Assembly: GCA_018873245.2 (NCBI GenBank) | Contig: JAEMBT020000005.1 | Span: 290,001 to 354,000, forward strand | Direction: 5' to 3' | Origin: Archegozetes longisetosus | Lineage: Eukaryota; Arthropoda; Arachnida; Sarcoptiformes; Trhypochthoniidae | DNA: 64,000 nucleotides | Shown: one piece after another, positions 1 to 12,423 of the stretch | Layout of the letters: the number at the start of each line of letters is the position of its first letter | Numbering within the stretch: the stretch's first letter is position 1 | Notes under the pieces: model-generated | Databases searched by the model: none | What the model was told of the DNA's origin: nothing | What the model saw: the letters and a program-made list of their open reading frames with translations, nothing else | Program-made: the position numbers and the translations under genes

Positions 1-147
1 GAAATTGAAGTGATAATACTATAAAAGATACTATTGACATTAAAAATTTCATAGCTCTTACTTATTATAGTCTATTTCTTAGCTATAATTATAAGTAATA
101 AAATTGGAGTACGTTTCGATCCTCAACACTGGTAAGGAAATTTCTAA

Positions 148-312
148 TTATCCATGTTTTCGATGTTTGTAATGGCCACGATTATGATGACCTTTAGCAG
201 AATGCTCCTGGTGATGACCTTTTGATCCCAAGTGACGACCGATGCCTTTTTATGGTGTAATCCGTCGACTCCAATTATGGGAGATAATGATATCGAGATT
301 ATGCAAATCAAC
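148..312 (-). pseudogene. His/Gly-rich peptide coding relic
   Basis: On the minus strand an open frame ending at the TAA at 148-150 reads as a His-, Gly- and Lys-rich tail with repeated GHH motifs (for example SAKGHHNRGHYKHRKHG). Going upstream, this frame meets a stop at 250-252 inside an A-run. The adjacent frame continues in the same style (GVDGLHHKK), so a 1-nt loss in the A-run would join the two. Short His-rich secreted proteins of this style are common in arthropods. I see no start codon or signal peptide, so this is either a decayed last exon or a true exon with a sequence error. Function unknown. Confidence 0.3.
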
Positions 313-2726
313 ATAAGTACGAACTAAATAGTTTTTAGGTAAAAAGAATTAAGTTTAAAATTGATTCATTAATAAAGTAATGATAGTAATGAAAAATGAA
401 GAGTTCAAAACTCACTAAAACTTTCATCTTGTTGCTTGTCAGTTCAACAGAGATCGATTTATAAACTTGCAACTAATAAGTTGGTTCTGATCTTTTATAC
501 TTCAATTTTATACTCAGTTTCAATGATGACCTTCGCAAATATAACTTTTGACTTTAAAATCGGTGCAAATTCTAAATTTTTTTATCTTATATTTGCTTAA
601 AATATAATCTTTATCAACACCATATTAAAAGTATTGGCACAAAACTATTTTAAAATTCCGAAAAATGCTTATTTACCATTCAGTGTTTATTTTCTGTTCT
701 ATCGAAGTGCTTTTTTCCAGATTAAATATTGACAAACCGCGTCAATTGTTCTGCTAAAAAATACACATATTTTTTACTCAGATGTGTTCCATTTTTAATA
801 TTGAATATTCGGAGATAAGTTCTTGTTATTAAACTGTAAGATATTTGATGCATGTATTTGAATAATCTAATCTAATTGACTCATAAAATTGTTGCAATAA
901 CTTAGGTTAAGTTTCTTAAAATAGATATGTTTTTCGTTATTGAAGGCGTCATAATCCTTATTTTAAAGTCTAATGCAATCAAACATCTTTACAGATGAAA
1001 AAACATCAATCAAAACATTTTGATTAGCTAATCGCAAACTTTAAAATAAAACTTGAATCTTGAAAAAACTTTTCAAGAAAATTTTCAGTTTCTATTGCCT
1101 CTATCAATTTTTACTTCTGAATTTTTATTTTACTGTCGATTGCCAATAAGTCCGATCAATTTTAGGTTAAAGGCTTTGGCCTAACGTTTTGCACATGGTA
1201 TCCAAAAAATCAAACCATTTACTTCGTATCTATTCTCAATATTCGAGCCAGTGTTCAAACTTTTAATATAAATTCTTTTTAACTTTTTCATCTAATGCCC
1301 CTTAAAATACTGTCATTTTTGCAGTTTTATATTCAGTTTGTATGTCAAATTTATAGATGATGTCCTGTTTTAACATGAATCTTTTGATGATAAACTTTTT
1401 TGTTGAATATATTTTGATAAATTTCATATTTATTTGGTCAATAAAAAATTCTATTTTAAGAGTTATAATATATTTACCCACAATGATAAATGTACAGGTA
1501 CCTAAAGTAATATAATACCTTTATGCATATACATCATTAGAATGAGTTTATCTTTTTCCATTCAATCGAAAGCTTTTTTTGTTTTAATAATGTGAATCTA
1601 ATCCTTTAATAACGATGTTGACAAATTTTGTATAAAGGTATTTAACTATTATTACATTTAATTGAATACAAATTAAAGTAGTGACTATCTAACCATTTGA
1701 TTCATAATATTATTGAAACAAAAACACGCTTTTGATTAAGTAGAAAACGACTTCATTTTTAATGATTTTGAGCGTCACTCGGGCTGCTTGGCCCGAAGTT
1801 GCTCGGCTACTAGCTTACTTTAAAAGATTCAAAGTATCATATTGAAAGATTAATATAAATTTAAGCGCTATCAGAACTGATTATTCAGTACAAACTCACT
1901 CACGTGAGAAGCATTGCACAAAATGTACAGTATTTACAGTGAACTTTTACAGTTTACAATATTCTAGATTTGATTATTTAATTTATTGATGACAAGTTAG
2001 TCAATACAATCCATTCTGTTGTTAGAAACACTTCTATTGAATAAAAATGGAAATAATACTGATTTGTTCTACAGTCTATCCCCAATACAACAATCATACT
2101 TATAGTGAATGTTTGCTTATAGCAGACACCTTCTGCATCCTATAGAACCCCTACTAAATAGTATGATTACAGTGGACCCGCTTATTATCAACGACTTCTC
2201 TATATCTTTTTTTGTATAATGTTCAAAATTGACTATCATATAATTGACTAACTAATGGTAAATTTTCAGATGAACACAAGCTAGGTCACTTTCAAGTCAA
2301 ATTAATCGATACAACGAGTAAATTATTAATGTTTATTCTAAACATATTGACCAAGTTTAGAGTAAAAAATATTATAATTGAACCAATGTCATTCAATCAT
2401 TAAGTCAAATCATGTTCTATGCAAATACAATCAGCTTTTGTGTTAAATTTGAAAATAATCTCATTTATTTAATTCCATGAAAGCTCTAAAAATGCAATAA
2501 GTGTTGAAAGTATTGACTATGAATGCATACAAATAAGTGTTGACTCATTAATTTGGTGCAATGTTTCGTGTCATTTCAAACAAGGATCCTGTTATTATTT
2601 TTCAATATTACTAATACTCACACATAAATAATCTGTCGTTTGATAAATAATTTCAAGTATTTCTGTAAAAAATAAAAACGATTTTGAAAATTGAATTTCA
2701 ATTTAATGACAAACTTGAATTTTTTG
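313..2726. other. Intergenic, no gene seen
   Basis: AT-rich non-coding sequence with no open frame of note and no splice-flanked exon that I could recognise. A short GC-rich hairpin lies at 1779-1796. Confidence 0.6.
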
Positions 2727-2734
2727 TATAAAAG
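2727..2734 (+). promoter_or_regulatory. TATA box of the small secreted-protein gene
   Basis: TATAAAAG lies 77 nt upstream of the ATG at 2811. A start site about 30 nt downstream would leave a short 5' leader of roughly 50 nt. This is a classic strong core-promoter arrangement, typical of abundantly expressed tissue-specific genes. Confidence 0.55.
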
Positions 2735-2810
2735 ACAACTGAACAGTGATACAATTAAATAAGGTCTTGATCAGAGTTCAAGTCTACAAGTCTTGCAACA
2801 AATATTCGTA

Positions 2811-3246
2811 ATGAAAATTTATTTAGTAATCGTCTTAATCAGTTTGATAGTAAAACATGAAATAATGGCTCAAAGGCCAAGTGATGTTTTCGGAATGATA
2901 AGACCGTGGCAGCAGAGTATTGGTAAATCAATTTAAAGTTTATTCCTAACCAAATTTTTTATTCGCTTAATAAATTAGTTTGAAAGTATTGATAACTTGA
3001 TAAATAGGTGCAAACACCCAGCTGTTTGGACAAACTCAACAACAGTTGCTTCAGGGGTTCCTTACGAAATACGAAGACTTGACCGAACAAATGAACACCA
3101 GGTTTTCCAGAAGAATAGAACAACTCGAAAACAATTTACATGATTTTGCGGAACAATTGAGAGCATTAATTATTGAGTCTAGAAATAGCTCTGAAGCCAA
3201 TAATGACAATTTGAAACGTTACCCTTCTGTTTCCTCTCAACTTTAA
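2811..3246 (+). CDS. Small secreted coiled-coil protein
   Basis: Two exons, 2811-2922 and 3008-3246, join in phase 1 to give 116 aa. Residues 1 to about 20 (MKIYLVIVLISLIVKHEIMA) form a hydrophobic signal peptide. The mature part is Gln/Glu/Arg-rich and predicted helical (LLQGFLTKYEDLTEQMNTRF, then RRIEQLENNL), probably an amphipathic coiled coil, with one NSS glycosylation sequon and no Cys. A TATA box at 2727 precedes it and AATAAA at 3351 follows. I do not recognise the family. Small secreted helical proteins are frequent in mites, including some allergens, but no specific homology is claimed. The clean signal peptide, splice phase and flanking signals make it a real gene. Confidence 0.75.
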
Positions 3247-3350
3247 TTTGCTTATTGTTTGCGCAAAATTATTTTCTCGTATAAAAATTCGATAATCTTT
3301 GATTAACATTTTAATAAGATTTTATTAGTTTGAAAAGGGCTAATTAGCTC

Positions 3351-3356
3351 AATAAA
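3351..3356 (+). terminator. Poly(A) signal of the small secreted-protein gene
   Basis: Canonical AATAAA 105 nt after the stop codon at 3246. Confidence 0.5.
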
Positions 3357-4225
3357 AAATGTATGTCCAACCCAAATATTCACTTTTAATTGTAATTACT
3401 TATGCATTTTTCGGTTTTATCACACTTAAATGAAGTAAATAAAAATCAATTAATATAGAAGTAGAAATGTGGTTCATTTTGATCATTGGTTGGTCTCCTA
3501 TTTAATAGATGTCAGATTTGCAAATTCAAAAGTACCTCTTTACTCATTTGAAAAGCAAAAGGGCTTATAATCGCATTTTATACTTGTCCAACATTTCACT
3601 TAACAGAGAGTCAACTGAATACTAATCATGACTTTTTAATCGTTTTGTAATGTCAGAGTTTATAGTATTTATTAATATCTGATCAACTTTTCATTTATAT
3701 CTTTATAACAGCTCAGCAAATGACAGATATTAATTCAATTGATTAATAAGAAACCACTATTTATTGAACATCTAATGCAATACAAACATGCTTTATACGA
3801 TAATTAAAAGCTAATATATTTAACAATATTTTGATAGGTGGTTTTCTCAGGTGTTCAAACATTTAAAAAAAGATTTAATCAATGCTTAAAAAGCATTTAT
3901 TAATATATGCTTTGAGAGCATTGAATCTATAAGTACAAACTCTGATTCGGTTTTAAACAAGATTCAACTTACATAGAAGTAAATTTCATTGACAGCAAAA
4001 TAACTAAACATTAGTATTGAATACTGAACATGAACAGTCTTGTATTAAATTTGACATTTGATTTTGAATAAACCCCTTTGCTTCAAAAAGTAATAGAAGG
4101 ATCATGTTTGCATTTTAGCCTCAATCTATTCTATCATAAGATTAATGTAAACGACAAAATTAAGTAAAAACTGTGAAAATTTGATCATTACCAGTTCATT
4201 CAACTGAGATAACGTTTATCATTGT
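3357..4225. other. Intergenic, no gene seen
   Basis: AT-rich sequence between the secreted-protein gene and desaturase 1; nothing recognisable. Confidence 0.6.
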
Positions 4226-5755
4226 TTATACCCAATAATGGTATAATGCTCTCAAAGGCAATAATATCCACAAAGCAATAGAGCTCAAGAAGAATCCATA
4301 AATCCAATCAAGTACTGCATGATTTTTTATAAAGTTATCTTCGACTATTTGGCCAGTCCTTTCCTTTCTTTTGTCAATTATTTCCTGTGGAGCTTTTTTC
4401 AGATCATAAGCTAATCCAAGAAACGCGAAAAAATCGATGAATAGTGTGTTGACATTAAAACTAGAATCCCATCCGAACTCACTCTCAGAGTAATCTAAAG
4501 AAGTAAACCAAGTTATGAAATTTCTTATTATGATTCCTTTTATTCTTAAAACTGTTGTTGTTTTACCGAAAGGATACACGTGGTGATAGTTATGATATGC
4601 ACCGCCAAGAGTAGCGTAAATAAGAGGATCGTTATGAACAGAGGTCATTGTTTTGTCGTATGGCTTTGGACCACAATCGATGTGTGCTACTGAATTTCCT
4701 GCAATAATATTACAATATTGGAATAAAAAAACCACTAAATTATACTAAATTTGACTGAGGACTTACCGCAAAATGAAAGGTGCAAAGTATATAGGTATCG
4801 AATAAGAAAGCATAAAGAGTAACTATTTAGTAGGGTTTCACCGAACAAATAATAAGGGATAAGTGTCGGTATAATAATACTAAATATTATGACGAGAGGC
4901 ACGTAATAGTTATATTGAAACCTCAAAATAGGATCAGACCACAAATAGTTGACATCTACTTTGCTTCTCTTATCTTCGCACTCTGGGTGTCTTTTCATCA
5001 AAAGCCATCCTATATGAGCGAAGAAAAATCCTCTGTTTATGTTAACAACGTCGGCATTCGTTCCTTCGAATTTATGATGCGTGTGATGGTCTCGCGCCCA
5101 CTCAATCATAGTCTTCTGAGCCGATAAAGTTTGCAATAAACATAATATGACTCTTAGAGGCCACTTAGCTTTGAAACTTCTATGAGTAGCGTATCGATGA
5201 GCAGCTGTTAAAGTTCCGATATTGGACGCAACGCCTATAATTTCAATAAGTTCTCATTTCATGTTTGCTCTGATTTTAAAATTTGATTTTCATGCTTTGA
5301 GACCTATTTCTTAACATTAAATATCGCTCGTTTTGTAGTAGATATAATGCAAAAATAAACTGAAATGCACAAGAAACTCATTGCTTACTGCACTTATTTG
5401 GGAATCTATTAGATATGGGTGTAAGTGTCGATCAAATTTGTATTAACTTCTCTTATTATAGTGAACCAAAACAATTCATAAGTAAATGACTGATAAACCA
5501 TTTACTAAGCAAATTTAGTTCAATGAATTAAGTTTACTCGTTAAAAAAGCTATAAAATATTTTACCCAAAATGTAGACCATGACTATTGTTTGCCACTTC
5601 GCTGAAGTTATGCAAAGATAAATTCCATATATAGCCCCAATGTGAATATAGGTAAACAAAATCGTAGGCCACCATAAGATTTGTGACTTTATGGAACTCA
5701 TTTGTAATTTGATGCCTGAGAATCCCATTTTAATTAAAACAGCAGCAATAGACAT
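4226..5755 (-). CDS. Acyl-CoA delta-9-type desaturase, paralogue 1
   Basis: Exons (minus) 5755-5566, 5234-4767, 4698-4567 and 4494-4226 join in frame to 352 aa. The family inserts a double bond into fatty acyl-CoA in the ER membrane, using a di-iron centre and cytochrome b5. Visible ligands are HRYATH (about 76-81), HHTHH (113-117), NSVAH (221-225) and HNYHH (255-259). Four membrane segments in two pairs match the family. The ATG at 5755 leaves a short cytosolic N-terminus, so a further upstream exon is possible. The usual GEGxHN context of the third box is GGAYHN here. The last intron (4495-4566, 72 nt) is a multiple of three without a stop. Regiospecificity cannot be told from sequence. Confidence 0.93.
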
Positions 5756-7525
5756 CCAAAGTGCTGTAACTAAATAGTAAGATAAATTCTACTCTATGTC
5801 ACTTTTTCACAGATCTCGTACACTTCAACGAAATAAAAATATTGTCATTCAAGAGTGATTCGATATATTTTCAGAAAAACTTGTTGTAATCAATAGTTGT
5901 AAACATTTGAATACTTAACGCCAGACTTTAATGCATGATCTTTATGAGTATAATAAAGGAGTAGAATTATTTTGAAATTTGTTTAACTAATTTCAAAGAC
6001 AATCGGAAAAAATTGAACAAATTCCAACTTCAAAAAAGTAATCACATTAAGTGCAAGGATATTAAGTAATGCTCTAATTAAAGGAAGTAATCAGACAGGA
6101 AACGAAAAAAGTGCTACAAATTTGTGTTTTAACTGTACTTTTCTGGTTTATTTTACCGTAATATGCTAGATTCACATAAATTCGGTTCAAATAAAAAACA
6201 TAAAATTAAGGTCAAACCAATTTAAACTGAATTATGCTTTATTAAGAGAAAAAAGTTCAGTATTTACGCGATTTATGCGATCAAAGTATACTGAATCTAT
6301 GATTGAATGGATACTAACGAATTAATGGTTCTTAAATTCATACTAACTTTTATTTTAGGTAATTCTCAATTTCTTGTTTTTCAATTGTTAGAATGGAATA
6401 ATATATTAATCTAAAAACTTGACACAAGTCTGCTTCACATTTGATTAATATCTATAGAAATCTATACACTCTCAATCTTATGCGTGAGACATACAGTAAG
6501 TTAGTTGTCAAGTTATTAACATACTTTGAAAAGCAAACAAAATTTCATTAATCAAAATAAAATAAATCTATTCATTCAATTGTCAGTCAAGCAATCTTTT
6601 TTGCTTTCAATAAAAGTCAAGTTTAATTAACTTATATCAATAATCAATTTGATGAGCTTTTGATTGCAGAGCATCAAACCTGGGGTCAAATATTCTTTTA
6701 GTGCTTAAATTCTTAATTAATTTTTGTAACAAAATAACTATAATATATATATAATAAATAATATTATCCATATTGTATCTAATATTGTATCTATAATATT
6801 AGACATTAGCATATCTTTACACTTATTCCCTATGTTCCTAAAGATTGTAAGAAAATAACATCGTTTATATCAGAATTTAGCTTCAAAATCATGTTTTGTA
6901 ATTCAAATTTAAACAATCGATGCAGATATTTGACTGAAGCCCATTTCAATTATTGAACAGGCCTCATGGAAAGTAAGCTCTCAAAAATATCAATTCTCAT
7001 AATAAAGTTAATTTAATAGAGTCAAATAAGCATCTAACACTTGCTTTTAGTGAATAGCTCCTCAACAAATCAAAATTAGAACAGTTTTGTTAAACTGAAC
7101 ATTAATTCTAGGAAATGAGTTCATTCACCTTTACTATAGTTTCGGACTTTTCTTTCGTATGTTAAGAGCAGTCAAGTCTGCCTTTCTACTCCGGTAACTA
7201 TCAAGTATTTTCACGCCCTATGTCAACTTAATAATCAATTTTCATAGGCTTCTAATATAAAACTCAGATTTATTTGAAAAAGTTTCGATACAATCTTGAA
7301 TATTTCCAATCAAATTAAGTCCAGAACTTATCTCGAAAATCCTTTTCACAACTGAGAGTGAAATGACGAATTCTCGATTCTTCTTAGTAAATTTATTCAG
7401 ACATTAATCTTGAAATTTGTCTCGGTATAAGTAGTTATTAACGATCAAAAGTTAAAAAATATTGATTTATATTTAAAATTTTAAAGTTTAAGCAAAAATA
7501 CAATATTGTATCCATGCATAAGTTG
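5756..7525. other. Intergenic, no gene seen
   Basis: AT-rich, with simple AT-repeat sequence around 6735-6800 that includes a tandemly repeated 12-mer. No coding signal on either strand. Confidence 0.6.
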
Positions 7526-8503
7526 TTAAGAAAACTTTTTATTGTTATTTTCATCTGCATAATTTGATTTTTCAGTTGGTTTGAAGTAAGATTTGACAAA
7601 AAAGTTGATAAACATAACGAGAAAAATAGAGTAAACGACAAGGCCTAGAAGTATTTGCGAAGTATTATTGACACAATGTGGCCGAGAATTGGTTAGTTTG
7701 AAACTTGAAATCACTAGCATAATAATCAATCCTGACGTCATCTGAAGTATTTGAAGTGATGTTATTAATTTAGATACAATTGCTGGTATTTTGTACCGCA
7801 TTGCTCTCAAAGCAAAGTATGAATACATTAAGGAATGCACCAAAAAGTTCATCACAACCTTTAGGAGAAGTCATTTTAGGAAAGTATTTTAATAATAATG
7901 AAGTATTTCTTACTTCAGTATACGATATAAATTCTTGTTTTTGATTGATTTGATACTTACAGTCCACCGCTGAGCACCGCATAAGTCCGCGAGACCAGAA
8001 TAACAACCGATAACCGTTGTGATATGATGAATCCAGTGAAGGTTTATAAGTTTTTGCTTACGAAGTATTATAAATAATGTGTCACCAAATTCAATTACTT
8101 TAGACCAACCGAATAATAAGTGCCAAAACAGTATACGGTTGTCATCAGCGTAAGAAATTGAACAAAACGACTCAACAATTCCTTTATAAGTGATAACTTC
8201 AATGAATTCTGGTAAACAGCGCACTGTTCCGAGAATTGAAAATAATGCGAGCGAAGTACTCCATAGTGCTAATGGTGTCCGAAGAATGTAAGGTTCGCGA
8301 GTTTTCATCAATTTTACGCCCAAATACACTAAAATGGCGTAAGTCATCGAATAATAAATACTGTGGAACCAATTCGTACGAAACCACATTAAATGATATC
8401 CGGAGTCGAAGTTTCCTTCAAAATTGAATGTTAGTCGATGTCCTGCGAACTGTGACCAATATTTCAATGTATTCAACTTTAAATTTTCATATATTTTCTC
8501 CAT
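7526..8503 (-). CDS. Very-long-chain fatty acid elongase, ELOVL3/6-like
   Basis: Two exons (8503-7961 and 7858-7526, phase 0) give 291 aa, the full family length. ELOVL proteins are the condensing 3-ketoacyl-CoA synthases of ER fatty-acid elongation, using malonyl-CoA. The catalytic histidine box is present as HWIHH, preceded by FGDTLFIILRKQKLINL and followed by MYSYFALRAM. These blocks match the ELOVL6 branch, which elongates saturated and monounsaturated C12-C16 chains, rather than the PUFA branch. About seven hydrophobic segments are visible, and the C-terminal tail is Lys/Asn-rich. It sits 1.8 kb upstream of desaturase 1 on the same strand, and its products are typical desaturase substrates. 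Branch assignment is by motif only. Confidence 0.92.
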
Positions 8504-9175
8504 TTTAATTTTTCTAGAGATAAACTTGGGTTCAATAAGGACCGATGACTAAAGTTGACAAAAGTTTTTAAAGTACTCAGTATAGGTTGAAAAAGTTCAG
8601 TTAAATTATAGGTTATTCATTTTTCATATCAGAATAGGTAATAGTAATTGTTTTTGAGATTCTCGTTCTCTCTCTTTGTTCATAACTTTTTACTTTTTAC
8701 AAAGAGCTGAAAAATGACTTTAAAAATCTCAAGTAGTTGATAGAATAACCTGATAACGATAGAAAGCAATAAGAACCAGATTCACAGAATTAAGCTTTTA
8801 TACTCTACTCAAGTATGTTAAAGATGATTGACGTTAATCCATGAAATATTGAAATTATTTCCTCTTATTCTTACAGCATTTATCCAATACTAGTAAAAAA
8901 AACGTGAGCTAATAATTTCTTTTTCTATGCTCAGATCAAGTATTAACACTCTGTCAACAGTTTTCTTTTAAATATAATGTAAATTCCGATCTCATTATCT
9001 GAGATATTACATTAATAACCCATAAAATCAAAATGAATGAAAAGCTTGTAATTTATCATTCATATTGAATTTCTACCTTTTAACATTTTTAATAGTTTCG
9101 AAGTTTACTTAATGTTTTAACTTGAAAGAATAACTTTCTCCAATTGCATCTAAACTTCAGTTTTATTAGTCTTAG
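8504..9175. other. Intergenic, no gene seen
   Basis: Upstream region of the elongase; AT-rich, no coding signal. The elongase promoter should lie at its left end. Confidence 0.55.
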
Positions 9176-9177
9176 TA

Positions 9178-9727
9178 CAGTACAAAACAGCGAAATTTAG
9201 CAGTCAAATTCCAATATTTACTAACTGCGCTTAAACATAGCATCACTACACAATATTGTTGTACTCAAATATGTCTAATAGACTAAGAAATGAACATGAA
9301 GTCATATTAATATTTTATGGTATTTCCCTTGGCTTCTATTATCATCCGAATGGCATAGATTCGATAAGTGACTTCAAGTAATCGTGTGATAAATTATCCC
9401 ATATCTTCTTAATTTCTCGCTTTAACTCGACAACTGTCTGACTGATTGTTTACAAGACCGAAAACAAGATAGTCGTCGAGTTAAAACGAGAAATTTTAAA
9501 AATGGGATAATCTATCCTACGATTACTTGAAGCCACTTATCGAGTCGATGCCGCGTGGGGTTCGAATGATAATTGAGGCCAACGGGGATACTATAAAATA
9601 TTAAAATGACTTAATGTTTATTTCTTAGTCTATTAGATATATTTTAGTACAAGAATTATTGTGTAGTGATGCCATGTTTAAGTGAAATTAATAAAAATTT
9701 GAGTCTAAGTTTCACTTCTCTGTACTG
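9178..9727. mobile_element. Foldback MITE, Tc1/mariner-like ends
   Basis: Almost the whole segment is one imperfect inverted repeat. The left arm (9178 to about 9430) matches the reverse complement of the right arm (about 9475-9727) with scattered mismatches, around a short spacer near 9430-9475. The ends read CAGTAC and GTACTG and are flanked by TA at 9176-9177 and 9728-9729. TA target duplication and CAGT ends are the usual Tc1/mariner features. There is no transposase frame, so it is non-autonomous. The terminal 20 nt (CAGTACA-A-AG-GAAA pattern) agree between arms. Confidence 0.8.
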
Positions 9728-9729
9728 TA

Positions 9730-12177
9730 GTTTGACCAAAATTTTAAATTCTCTATTGAGATTTTTATAGTTGAGGTATCTGACATAGATGCTAATTATT
9801 CGTGTCTACAAAAATATACTCAAAATTAAGTGAGATTAAAGAATCCTTCATTTTGAAGAAAAGTTCAAATTTGATTGCTTGTCAACTTTCAAATCTCTTA
9901 TTTCGCCATTCACTTCATCGTACACTATTACTTATGTACCGTTTTCGAGTCATATAATTACTCATCCTATTATTTAGAATAGTTTTCAATCATAAAAATC
10001 AAGACATTCATAAATATTGCTTAGAATTAGTTTGTACCTTAGCAATTAGACTACTTTAGTTCAATTTATTTAAATTTTAAAGCGTTTGAACACATGTTAA
10101 ATATTTAATTTTATTGTTTCATTCAGAGAGTGTCAATCCATTCTTTTGGTATACAATTTAGTTATTAGACAATGAAAACTGTGAGCACTAGACCGAATTC
10201 TTTTGTGCTATAGAAATTCAATATAAGAATTTTGCTGAATCTCCTTGTTTAGAATTTATGCGTTTGACAAATGCTCAACAATGAAAGCGCTTATTAATAA
10301 TTATAAATAATTTCTATTCCGATTTTGTTGGAAAAGTGCCAAAAAGCCATATTTGAGAACTCGTCAATATTTGAATAACCTTATCGATCAAAAGCAAACG
10401 ACTCATTTGTTTAGCTCCGATTTTTTAAAAGTAAGATATTTAATGCTATAACTGAACGTATTGTTTGACTATTAACCGTACGGGCCAACAACTGCAAATC
10501 GAAATTAGCCATCAGAGATAAAACTTTTCTGTTTTGATTCTTAGGAGAAACAGATTAACTGCTTCAATGTATAAATTCAAAAACATTAACCATAAGTTTA
10601 CTCTAAATTAATCACCCATTTGAAAAAAGAACAAAAATAGCGTTTGAAAAGTACAGCTTGTTTCCTTGAAATATGCTTAAATCCGGAACTATAGCCGATA
10701 AGTACAAATCAAAATGAAGGGGATTATCAAATAATAAAATTTGATTTATTTATTCATTGTTTAACAAGACATTTTTGTTGTTTCAGGTGTCAATCTTATT
10801 ACTACATAGTTTAAACTCTGGTTTTCAGTCATTCTAAAGTTTTTCGACTTCCTTATCAATGAATTGTTCACAAAGTAGGGCGTATTTTATCGCCTAAAAT
10901 CGTTTCTATGAATTTTGTAACTCCCCCCTAAAAACTACTCCTTATGCATCATTTCCAAACTTTTCTAACTGTATTTTAAGGAAATAAGATTTTGATTTAT
11001 AGTAAATGTGACAGTTTTTTAGACTTCGATGCATGTGGCAGAAAGTTAAAAACTTTTAAAATCACTTATTTCGCCATTGTCAATTGTATTGTCTGGGATT
11101 AATAGTTCAAATTTTTTGGAGTTTTTATTGCAAAAACATAAAAACATCGACAAAACGACATAACTTTGAAATTAAATTTACATATACAAAAGATTGAGAC
11201 CTTAGAATCCATTAGTGGTGTTCTATGTATGGGCTCTGGGAGCCGACTCCTTGTAATAAGAATAAAGTCTTAGTTTGTATAGTTAAATACGTTATAGTTC
11301 ACGTCATATCTTATAATAGTTACACATATAAGTGATGTGACATTGAAAAAACAAATTGTTAAATAACTTGGTATTAGTTTGAATGTACTTTCTATAAAAT
11401 GTGCAAAATCTCGATTCAAATTACTTAAGGTTACGCCACTGCGTAACAGTCTAATAAGCAAAATATAGCGTAAACTGAGAGAAAGGCCTTTCTTCTATCG
11501 TCATAAAAATAATGAACACAAATATTTGAATAGCCATAGTTTATTATTTTATATTTGGCGCTCAGATAACTTATGTTATAACATCAATCCCTCGATAGTT
11601 AAAACTTTACGCGAAAATGCTAGTAATACGTTTTATAATACTGAGTGACAAATGCCGAAAGTCTCTGCCGTTATTTGCAAATAATTGAAAAAGTTCTTTA
11701 ACAATAAAAGTGCGCTCAACTGTTGCAAAAACAATTTTTATCGTTTTTCATTCTTATCTTAGACTTATGTTTAGTAAAAGTCCAAATTAGGTCTTCTCTA
11801 TTAAAATTTTTGTTCAAAAAAGTGTTAGTAAAAAAATTTGATCTATTAGGCTCGGTCTTAAGTTATTGACGCGGTATTTGGCAGATACTCTGATTTTAAA
11901 TAAAAAATTGAAGGCTATTAATAATTGTTTTAGTTGAATGATTCAGATCCGATACAAATTGCTTGTTTTCAGAAAAGAACTGCAGGTTTATTTATTAATG
12001 TAATTTTTAAGCATTAACAAAATTTTGATTTGTTTGATTGTTACGATGACAACATTATTTTATTATATCAATTTTCAAAGTTATCGAATACTAATGTTAG
12101 GATCGAATGAATTTCTATATAAAATCATATGGCGATGGGTTAAGCTACAAGTTTCAATCGTACATAGTTTTCACTTA
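9730..12177. other. Intergenic, no gene seen
   Basis: AT-rich sequence with no recognisable exon. A short hairpin (GGCTC/GAGCC) lies near 11231. Confidence 0.55.
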
Positions 12178-12314
12178 TCATACGAGGGACAAAAGTGGCG
12201 ATAAAGTACTGTTAGCAGACTTTGTAACTTGTTCTACAGCAGCAGCTGCTTGAGATAAGTAGAAAATAAGGTCATTCAGAGCTTGTGCCTGAGCTTGACA
12301 TTGGAATTTTAACG
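12178..12314 (-). CDS. Possible last exon of an Ala/Gln-rich small protein
   Basis: A minus-strand frame from an acceptor (TTCAATAG, exon start 12314) to TGA at 12178-12180 encodes about 45 residues, including FQCQAQAQALNDLIFYLSQ followed by AAAAVEQVTKSANSTLSPL. It has an NST sequon and looks helical. No start codon or signal-peptide exon was found upstream, and that region is occupied on the other strand by the sterol reductase gene. Amino-acid composition is protein-like. It may be the end of a gene with a distant first exon or an isolated relic. Family unknown. Confidence 0.33.
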
Positions 12315-12423
12315 CTATTGAAAAGTAAAAAATAAATTAATAAAACAACCTTTACTTTAAATTAGTGTCAATTTATAAAAATAAATTATAAATAATCAGC
12401 TTTTATTTATATTTTTATGAGAT

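Noticed and set aside
1779-1796. GC-rich hairpin TCGGGC/GCCCGA
   Set aside because: Only six base pairs and isolated; no link to a gene.
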